From positions 5,646,545 through 5,710,544 of the forward strand of contig NC_088790.1 of NCBI RefSeq assembly GCF_949628265.1: DNA of 64,000 nt, in the 5' to 3' direction. A program made the translations under genes and the position numbers. Shown here piece by piece: positions 12,417 to 21,900 of this stretch (position 1 is its first letter; every line of letters begins with the position of its first letter). The stretch is from Cloeon dipterum (Eukaryota; Arthropoda; Insecta; Ephemeroptera; Baetidae). The notes beneath the pieces were generated by a model, which made no database searches, had not been told where the DNA came from, and saw only the letters and a program-made list of their open reading frames with translations.

Positions 12417-14304
12417 TCAGGGTAGATTTTTCCAGTCAATAGGATTCTTGCCTTGCTTTTTCAGGAGCTCATTGCACTTGGAAAAGTGGTGACAGCCCAA
12501 GAATCCTCTGTGAGCTGAGAGAGGAGAGGGATGCGGAGCAGTCAAAATGTGATGTTTGTTCTGTGAATGAATTTTGTTAACCAACATTAAAATAGCCATT
12601 GGTAAACAAACCTTGTCGATGAAGGCAGACTTCTTGATGGCTGGCGCTCCCCAAAGGAGGAACACAACGCCCCTTAACTTTTCACTGATCTGTAAGGAGT
12701 GGTAATTAATTTTAGTCACTGCCACTGAAACACTGAAACGCTTTTTCAAATAGTTGACCATTTATTGACTTTATTTGGAGCGAAATATTAAATATTCTGT
12801 TCGGATAGATTTTAAGGCATGAAAAATCTACATTTAAGTTAATACTTTATTATCTTGAAGATTTTTAGAATTAAAAACTTAAAACAATTCTAATGCAAAT
12901 CTTTAATTAAAATATAAGGTAAGTGTTTATCCTACAAAATTTCTAAAAATGTGAAAGACCTCCCCATTTAATTAGTTAATTTTCTGAAACCATTCATATA
13001 AATTTACATTAAAAAAAAGAGAAAAATATCCTCTTTACTATTGATGTCATTTGTAATATGATTTGTTGCGCTTGCTATTAAAAAAAGGAGTTTTAACTAG
13101 TAAGAACAGCGTTTAGCTGGAAAAATACGACGCAGTTGTAGCATTATTATTGCATTCTCTTCCAAAAAGAATAGCAGTTACCAAATGCATCTTAAAATTC
13201 ACCATTAAAATAGCATAAACCAGTTTAAAATTATTTCCCACACTAAATAATAGATAATAAAGTAATCGTGATCCAGAAATTCCCAACTTGATTTTTTGAA
13301 TTTGGCAAAATTCTCTCATGAGCTCTTCTGCTTGCTTTTTAACCCTTTAAGACAGTTTAAACATCGCTTTATTCTCACCTTTTTGATCACAGCGTCGGTT
13401 AGAGTTTCCCAGCCTTGGTCAGCATGCGACTTGGCATTGTGGGCTTTGACAGTGAGCACAGTATTGAGGAGCAAAACTCCTTATAAATTTCAACAAATGA
13501 AGCTTCCATACAGATAGAAATCCAAGTTAAGAATACCTTGCTTGGCCCAGCCACTCAAGTTTCCATGGCCTGGTCTCGTGAAACCATCAATGTCACTCTC
13601 CAGCTCTTTGTAAATGTTGAGCAGGCTGAGGAACCACTCACAATTAATGATCAACAGATTAACTATTGAGTTTCTTTTTACGTTACCTTGGTGGTGGAGC
13701 AATTCCCTTCTGAACGCTGAAGCAGAGGCCTGCAAAAGATGTTCAATTTTTTTTTTAATCTGGCTATAATTGGAAATATTTCTCTAACCATGGGCCTGTC
13801 TTTCTCCATGATAGGGGTCCTGGCCAAGGATGACAACCTTTGTATCCTCAAATGGAACGCATGTCCAGGACCAAACTTCATTTGCTGGTGGAAAGATTTT
13901 GTTTGTCTTCCTCTCATTTTCAACAAAGTTGCTCAGCTACAAATAAACATTTTATAAGTGGAAGTGCTAGATGAAATCATATTTCTCTTAATTATAAACC
14001 TTGGCAAAGTAAGGCTTATTGAATTCAGGTTGCAGAGTTGAGAACCAGCTGGGACAGATGCTCTTTTGCAACACTTTGTGCTCCTTGCACATGTCCTCGA
14101 TAACTTTGGACAAATCTTCATCGACCTTGACTTTTTTCGTTGATGGCAAAATATTCTGGGAATTATCGGAATTATAAATAATTGCTTTAGTTTTGCTGTC
14201 AGTGCGAACACAATAATAATTATCACCTCAGTGACTTCTGAAGAGAGTCTCTTATTGGTAGCGGCCTTAAAAAAGTCGCTGATAGACCTCTGCTTGGCTG
14301 ACAT
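12417..14304 (-). CDS. UNG: Uracil-DNA glycosylase, family 1 (UNG)
   Basis: Removes uracil from DNA to start base-excision repair. Minus-strand exons: 14304-14227, 14155-14000, 13936-13789, 13729-13687, 13625-13537, 13479-13379, 12689-12612, 12560-12417; phases are continuous and sum to 837 nt, giving 278 residues from ATG at 14304 to TGA at 12417. All family motifs are intact: the catalytic water-activating loop GQDPYH (Asp118), GLCFSV (uracil-stacking Phe), LLLN (uracil-contact Asn), and the HPSPLS minor-groove loop (His241), followed by [15 protein letters not shown]. The N-terminus carries a perfect PCNA-interaction box, QRSISDFF (residues 5-12), as in nuclear UNG2, so the protein is predicted to act at replication forks. 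No mitochondrial leader is evident. It is divergent from and head-to-head with SNAPC3. Presence of ung is notable for an arthropod, since Holometabola are reported to lack it. Confidence 0.97.
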
Positions 14305-15465
14305 GGCGAATTTATGCAAAATTTCTGCTCTCGGTAGATAGAGCAAAAAGTTAAATGCTGACAACACTTATCTTTAAAATTGTCGGAGTTATTCACAGGC
14401 ACAGATTACTGTTTGCGACTGCGAGATTCGAGATTGAGGGGCTCGTTTCCCGCGTAGATCGCAGCGCAGCACCTGATTCCTTTAAAGTTCCCGGCGTGGC
14501 GCACGCCCGACGCGCCCCTAACGGTAGACAAGCAAACAAGCATGAGCACGGAGAATAAGAGGTGTGGCTGCACCACAACAGGATAAAGCGTAAAGCGGTG
14601 CTTGCAGCAGTAAAAAACAGCTGAAAACGGTGAAATGAATGTCAGTTTATGCGCAGGCAGCACGCAGGGAAGAAGGGGGTGGCGCCAGTTGAAACTTGAA
14701 ACCTCTTTTGTTTTGTCACGTCGTCACGTGGTAGACAACACAACAAAAACCCAGGGTGAGAGGTGAGAGTGGGAAGAGCAAGAGTACAACCAGACTAGCA
14801 GATCAAGGGTGATCATTAAAACATTAAAAGCATTACATACTTAAACAAGACCGGACGCGTACGGACTGTCACACACGGGACAGTGGGACACTCGTCACTC
14901 GTTTTGTCTTCAGTCTGTAAAGAATCAACAGTATCTAAAATGTATGTATGTATGCACATATATCTACCGTATCTGCATAACTTAACAACTTCTGATTCCT
15001 CATTCTTCTCAATGACATTAACGGCAACCCTTTATAAAGGCATTAATTTTTCGACTTTTTTATGCTTACATGCTCTCCATTGTATCACATCCACGTTGTT
15101 ATATGTGTATTGTATTATGATAGTTCACAAATGCATGCAATGCGTTTTTATTAATTTTTAAATCATATTTTTGTTCATTACTCATACTCGCTCCTACTTC
15201 TCTTGATAAATGTGAGGAAAGGTATGTAGTATGTATATAAACCACATTTATAACAAAAATATATAATTCAGGATTTCAAGTATTCATAAATTAATTAATT
15301 TGCATGTTGGAAAATAATGACACTGAATGTTTGCTGAGTTACATATATTATATATGTATCTACATAGTTTTTATATCCATTTTGCAAACTTTGCCACTTA
15401 CAATAAATTTACATACTCTCAAAATAAATTTATGTATGATAAATTAATTTTTTCTAGTTTTCAAG
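14305..15465. promoter_or_regulatory. Head-to-head promoter interval between UNG and SNAPC3
   Basis: About 1.16 kb separates the two start codons. The UNG-proximal part (about 14430-14760) is GC-richer and has an E-box CACGTG at 14725-14730. The SNAPC3-proximal part is AT-rich with ATGTATGT-type runs. A TTTTTTCTAG just before the SNAPC3 ATG could be the acceptor of a 5'UTR intron. Promoter function is inferred from gene layout only. Confidence 0.45.
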
Positions 15466-18400
15466 ATGAGCGAAGAAACAGCAGCACCTGAAGAGAAAAA
15501 AGGAGGAGCATCGATCAAGCATATTGATTTCAGTAACAAAACAGTTGACCTCTACCAATATTTCATTGAATATTCAAGTTCCATCTTAAATACGTTTGGC
15601 TTCAAATTGCCATTTGATAGCAAGCCAAAGAAACTTTCTGAGATCATTGGCATTACTGGTCCAGGCCTGGAGTACAACTTCCAAGCATATGATAAACTCA
15701 TGGAGTAAAGTTTTAAATTTCTTGTAATTATTTTGCTTATTGACTAAATTTTGTCCAGTGCTGCCTTGCTTGATGTTGATGGAGAAATTCCAACCCTGAA
15801 GATCAACATGAAAGGAACTCAACAACAACCAAGTAATGCTTACTAATCATCTTGTAAAGATCCTGTTACTTCATTGATTTGCTTAAAGGAACATTCCAAA
15901 AGCCTCAGCAAGAAGATATTGAAAACCTCAAGTCTTTGAAGTGGGCTGAAACTCATGTGAAAGAAAAATACTACACCACTCAATACCACGAAAAGCTTTG
16001 GGTAAATCGCAAACTTAAACCATTTAATGCAAAGAAATTTTGTCTCAATTACCTAAGATCAAAAGCAACCCCACAACAAGGATGGAACTCAATGTGCATC
16101 CGTTCGGAGACTACCTCATTCACGTCAAGGTGCACAAGCCTTGCAAACACCATCCACAGGTTAAAAAGAAGTAAGGAATTCCTTGATAACCCTATTCTAG
16201 CTGATGTATCTATTTGCAGTTTGAAGTTGTCTGTGCAAGAAGACATCCTGGTCCTCTCCAGCCAGGCCCTGACTGTTTTGAAAGACACTATTTGCTGTCC
16301 TAATGACTACTCAACGTGTGGAGACAATACTGACACACCAAGCAGAAACGTGCCAAAATTTGCAAAGGTTTGACATGATATTATCTTTCATTTGTTTTTG
16401 TGCTAAACAATTTTGCAGGATCTCTTTCCTGGTGGCTTCTTCTTCATCGAAGACACCTTCTACAATGACCTCAGAAAGCCTTGTACTCCTGACTACAGCC
16501 GAGTGATCAGAGAGTGGGCTGCGAGGAACCCCAAATATCCAAAGACTAATTTCTCCGTTTCCAACATGGCTGCAGTCGCCTTCAGAGATCTCAAGCTGAA
16601 AATTGGATATCCTTATCTGTTCAAACACTTGGGATCCTGTGAGCACATCATCACCTTCGTCAATGCAAAGTGAGCTGCTTGTGATTTTACTAATTTTAGA
16701 GAACTTTCAAGGAAACTCTTTGGATTTGATTTAGTTTTTAGCGAAACCATTGTATTCTTGTAGCCTTTCCTAATTTGAACCATAATATTAATGGGGGCAT
16801 ATTTATACAGCAGATGATGGTTTAAAGGAAAGGCCCAATTATTTATCAAACAAAACATCATATTATAAAATTTAGGTTTGTAGATAGCATGTAATGTTAC
16901 AAATTGATTGGCGAGTCATTTTTGATCATTTTTAAATCTATATAAAGAGTTAGTTGATAGTATTTTAGTATTTTGTTTTCTCTGCAACAAAATTTTAGCA
17001 ACAACATCTGGTGGTTGGTTAAAAAAAGTTTGAAAATTTTCTCTTTGACTGTTAAAGAGCTATTTGCTAATTTCTTGGCATGGTTAATAATCTCAGGATC
17101 TCTTAGTAAAAATCAATCAATTTGTCTTGTCAATTTGAGTCTACAACATCACCACGATTGAATGAAATTTTGAAGCATAAGTATTTCTACCATCAAAGCT
17201 TTATGCCTCGCAAAATCCATCAAATCAGAATTTTTCCCTGGTGGCATCTCTTAAGGTTTATCGACGATCCCTGATTAAGAAGTCTCTATGAATTGTGTTT
17301 TGAAGATTATTAAGCACTGCTGATCCTGCTGAGGACTGTGGGGCCAAAAAAGCTGCTGCACAGAACGAGAACGTGTCATTTAATTTTTCCTCATATTAAT
17401 TTCACAGAGGTCTCAGATTGAGATAAAAGGCTTAGCCGAATTTTTTGCCTAGTGGCGCGGCTGACAATGTTTTAAATGTGAAGTTTGGTAGTGCTTAACG
17501 CCTCAAAGAGCCGGAAGACATTTTTTCTCTTCTGCACTAATTTTTGACACTTTTCACCGGCAGCTGGCGCTTAGATTCACGGCGGCTGGCGTGTGTATTT
17601 CTTTCATTGTCTTGAAAGTATTTGAAAGTTCACAAGATGAAAGGGAAATTTTTCATAATATGCTTAATCATTTTAGTTTTAGGCGAAATTATTCATTTAA
17701 TGTAGTCTATCCAATGAGTTAACAACTTTTTCCCATTTTTTGTCTTATCAGGATGTCATTCTTAGACTAAACCATTTTTTATTTGATAGTAAAGTGTGAA
17801 AAGTACTATTAAATGAGGAGTCCAACCAAGGAAGTCAAATAGCAAATATATGAATCTTCCTAATAAATAATGGTCTTATTCTGCTCTGCATTTTTTGTCA
17901 ACATAATTTGAATAGGAAATTTCGTCGGCTTTCAGAATATGTGTAGTTTCTGCTCTGCCTAGCAAAACTAGAGACTACTTGACTATTTTTTAAATTGTCA
18001 AATCTAAAAGAAATCCACTACAGTATGTGGTAAATTTCAGGCTTCAGGAATATAATAGTTTCGCCAATATCAGTTGCTATTATGAAGATCAAGTAAATTA
18101 CAATCAAAAACTCCCAAGAAAAAAAAAATAAAATAGCGTGTTCCTGTTTGTACTTGTATATCCCAATTAGAAAAATCAATATCGATAATCTTGATATTTT
18201 CTTAATTTTCAGATTAGTTAATAGAGGTGACGACTTGAACTCCAAGCACTATCCAATGAGGAGAATCCCTATGGGATACCGGGCAAATAGGTTGTGCATC
18301 ATGTGCGGATTCTTCAATGCTGTGTAAAAACAAATTTTTTGAAGTTAAAATGAATTAATTAACAAAATTGTAACCTCCTAGTTGGGTGACTGTCGGCAAC

Positions 18401-18661
18401 GAGTTTGTCCCTCACGACCCTGCTTTCTTCTGCAACCACTGCTTCCACTCCTACAACTTTGTAGATGGCAAGAGGATCACCAAATTCACCACCTATCCCC
18501 TGATTGACAGCACCAAGCACCCAATGAAGCCTGAAGAAAAAATTATTTTTAAGCCTGTAGCACCTGCTGGACAAGCTCACCCACTGCTCTACACCCCCAA
18601 AAATGTGCACAGAGAGCTGGTTGTCAGCAACGATTCCTGTTACCCATCTACCAGCCAATGA
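15466..18661 (+). CDS. SNAPC3: snRNA-activating protein complex subunit 3 (SNAP50)
   Basis: Subunit of SNAPc, which binds the proximal sequence element of snRNA promoters and drives Pol II and Pol III snRNA transcription in the nucleus. Exons: 15466-15704, 15759-15832, 15889-16001, 16058-16170, 16220-16367, 16419-16669, 18213-18323, 18382-18661; phases are continuous, 1329 nt, 442 residues (human about 411). The conserved C-terminal half is clear: VLSSQALTVLKDTICC, FFFIEDTFYND, KLKIGYPYLFKHLGSCEHII, then a zinc-binding pair CIMC (Cys341/344) and CNHC (Cys367/370) around WVTVGNEFVPHDPAFF, ending YPLID as in the family. About 48 extra residues follow that usual end. The N-terminal half is not conserved by eye. 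Intron 6 is 1.5 kb; the other introns are about 50-60 nt. The start ATG follows TTTTCAAG and precedes an acidic Lys/Glu-rich leader. Confidence 0.93.
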
Positions 18662-18746
18662 AAAGCTCCTACCACCAATTCGCCTTGCTGCGAATATTCA
18701 CCTGTATATTTTGTCATAATGTCGGTTCTATATATAAAAAAAAACA

Positions 18747-18752
18747 AATAAA
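18747..18752 (+). promoter_or_regulatory. Poly(A) signal of SNAPC3
   Basis: AATAAA lies 86 nt after the SNAPC3 stop; a second near-match follows within 10 nt. It leaves only about 215 nt before the ATG of the next gene on the same strand. Confidence 0.6.
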
Positions 18753-18966
18753 GAAATAAAATTTCTTTACTCAAATAATTCATCTGTTTATTGCCATGGT
18801 GCCAAGCCATATTTTTTATCAACGGGTTGTAGTTAAAGCTTGTGGCAGCATGCCAATTCTTGGTCTGCTCTGTTTATTTGTAACTCAGAATAGGAATTCG
18901 TTGATAGTCCAGGGACACTCCCACTTGCTAGGCGTCAAGGGTCGGAAGTAGGAAGCGTCCCAAGCC

Positions 18967-21900
18967 ATGGCCGAACCTGTGCTGCAGCAGGTTCGCAATC
19001 AAGCGGCCCTGTTGGTGCTTCTCGTCTCCTCGCTTTTCTGGTCGACCACCTCGGCAATCCGCGCTAATCCGGTTCACCGGCCCCTCGAGCAGGACCAGGG
19101 GTCAAAGTGCGAGGTGCAGAGCTACACCCTGCGGAGCGACGTCCACCTCAGGTACTCGACTTCGATGCTGCGTATTCAGGTGGCTAACCCTGAACGGAGC
19201 TGGCGCACTTTGGAGTGCACCCTGAACGTCGTGATTCCAGAAACGGCGTTTCTATCCGGCGTCCTAGCGTAATTTCGTTAATTTGACTGTTGGGTTTATT
19301 TTTAATCAAATAAATTTAACAGAGAAATCGGAGATAAAGTGATACAAACTAAGGTTATCGAAAGAAACGATGCGAATTCAAGCCACGAAGACGAGGATGA
19401 TGGCACTAACGATCCATTTGAGTAAGGGTTGTATTTTAACGAAACGTCCCATGTTTCAACTAATTCTTCAGGGTGCCAAGAGATTCAAAGCTAATTAGAA
19501 TCGGAGTATCCTTGAAGGCTGAAGAGGAAGCGATTTTATTCATTTCCTACGAGCAGTTAATCACAAGAAAATTGGGCATTTATGAAATTGTCCTTAATCT
19601 ACATCCAGGCCAGGTAAATCTATGAGAGGCTCACCTTTTATAATTAAGCGAAAATAAAATTGTTAGACGCAAGTGTTTCTACGAGAGAATTTTGATATTT
19701 TCTTCAATACTATAATTTTTGTTTAAATACCATCCTGATTTTTTGGTATATTTGGTTTACTGTTGCTATATAAAGATGTCGAAATAAACAAGTTCCGCCG
19801 GAAAAAAATACATTTTGAAATTAAATCAAACCAATAAACAGAGAGTAGAGTGGTTATACAAACAAATTTAACAATATCAATCGCTCTTGGAGGTACCCTA
19901 ACGCCAGGATTTGATTTTAAGTAGATGTTTCTTACATATCGTTGAATAATGGAATTCTTATATATATATGCACGTTAAATAGGCGTCCTCCTTGAATTGG
20001 AGCCCAGTGTGCTACCTAAACGTGTATGGAGAAAATTTTGACCCCAATCCAGCACTGCGAGAGGCTCGTTTCTCCACATTTTCCATCGATTATTGTACGG
20101 GAAAGATGCATTAAGTTTTCCCCTTAGTTAGTTAGACTTGGTTATTTCATCGACATACCAAAAAATCAGGATGGTGCTGGAACAAAAATAAAAAATATAT
20201 ACCGCTTAACATATCAAATATCCCTCGCTATTTGTTTCAATAGATTGTGCAAGAGCTAAGGGTAGACGCATATATTCACGAATCGAGGGAATTGTCTGTT
20301 TTGCGTGTTCTTGGAATTAGATCTGGACAAGAAATTGATCCTCTGGAGGGTCAAAGTGGTAAATCGATATTTTTACCATTTTCTTTTTCATAATATCTCT
20401 GACCGCTTATTTTTTTAGAATTTCCCTTATCAAAAGTAATCAGACGATCTGAAAATGAGGCTCACATAATCTTCTCGCCGAGTAGAAAGCAACAAATGCA
20501 ACTTGCCAATTCCAAAGCGTGGCTGTCCAACAGTGACAATGGTCTTTCAGGACAATTGGTTGTCCAATTTGAGCTAAGCAGACCGAAAGATGGAGAAATC
20601 ATGGTAATTTGTTCACTGTAAATTGAAAAATAAAAATAATCTTTTTCTAGTTGAAAGACGGCTTTTTCGCGCACCACTACGCACCGACCGCGCTGAGCGT
20701 TCTTCCGAAACACGTGGTTTTCGTCCTAGACCTGAGCAGCTCGATGGCTGGAAGAAGAATCTCGCAGCTCAAGTTAGCAATGGCCGCAATTTTGGACGAG
20801 CTGAAAACCGACGACTACTTCTCAATTGTCCAGTTCAACAGTTTCAAATCAGTTATAATATTAACTGGAGCTCAGCTCGGCGAATTAATGAATGATTATT
20901 CCCATTTAAGGTGTGGAGACCGTTCAGCAGGGAAAAGAGAAGGCCAAAAAGCAATCGGCGGCCGCGGCAATTTGGACAGAGCAATTACTCTAATCAGCAG
21001 GATCGCATATCCAGCAGCAGCGACGGCGGCAGGCGCGTTCAAAAGCAGCCGGCGGACCTGGAAGGCGGCGGCCGCGTTATTCCAGCAAAACCTCATTACA
21101 TCGCCAAGGCGAAAAGATATATCAAACGCATGAAAGCCTCCGGAGGTTTGTATAATGCGCGCGTTTTAAACTAATTCTAATGGACTTCTCGTTAGGCACC
21201 AATATTCAAAAGGCACTGACAAAGGCCATCGAAATAGCGCATTCCTCCGACGTGCCCCTTGCTTTGGTCGTCTTTTTGACCGACGGCGACTCCACGGTTG
21301 GCGAAACAAAGGCCAGTTATATTCTGAAAATCGCACGGGAAGCAAATCGGAAGGAAAAGTGCGGGAGCTACCAAGAAACCATAGACGAGCCGTGCGATAG
21401 TAAGATTTTACCAAAAAGATGACATTTTTTCGTAAAGTAAAAAAGTTTTTGTTAGTTTTTTTGTTCTTTTATACAGTTTCAATTCTTATTTCTTGACAAG
21501 TCAGAAAATTTTCAGAATAAAATACTCTTTCTTAATTGAAATTTTCACAAAATAAAATACAAATTAAATAGTCCTCAGTTTTTTTATTACAAAAAATAGC
21601 AACAAAATTGTCATATTCACTTGTTAATATTGGGTAAATTTGGCTATTTTCTTTGAATTTCCAATTGGTGTCATATTTATTCGTAGGAAGGTTATTTCCG
21701 GAAATTTGATATTACAAAATGCCAATTTCTGCTCAAATGACAAATTGCAAGTCATATATATGAGTCTTTGATCCTCAAGTAGTTGAATAATATTTGACCT
21801 ATTTGAAGTGAATTTTTTCGTTTATATGTAAGGCATGCACTGTCGCTATACACTCCTGAAAGAACCTTCCACTTTCCGATTTATTATTTTTTTAAACTAT

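Noticed and set aside
16058-16159. SNAPC3 exon 4 ending at CAG/GTTAAA (16159)
   Set aside because: That donor puts the next exon in the wrong frame; the stronger GTAAGG donor at 16171 keeps the conserved VLSSQALTVLKDTICC frame.
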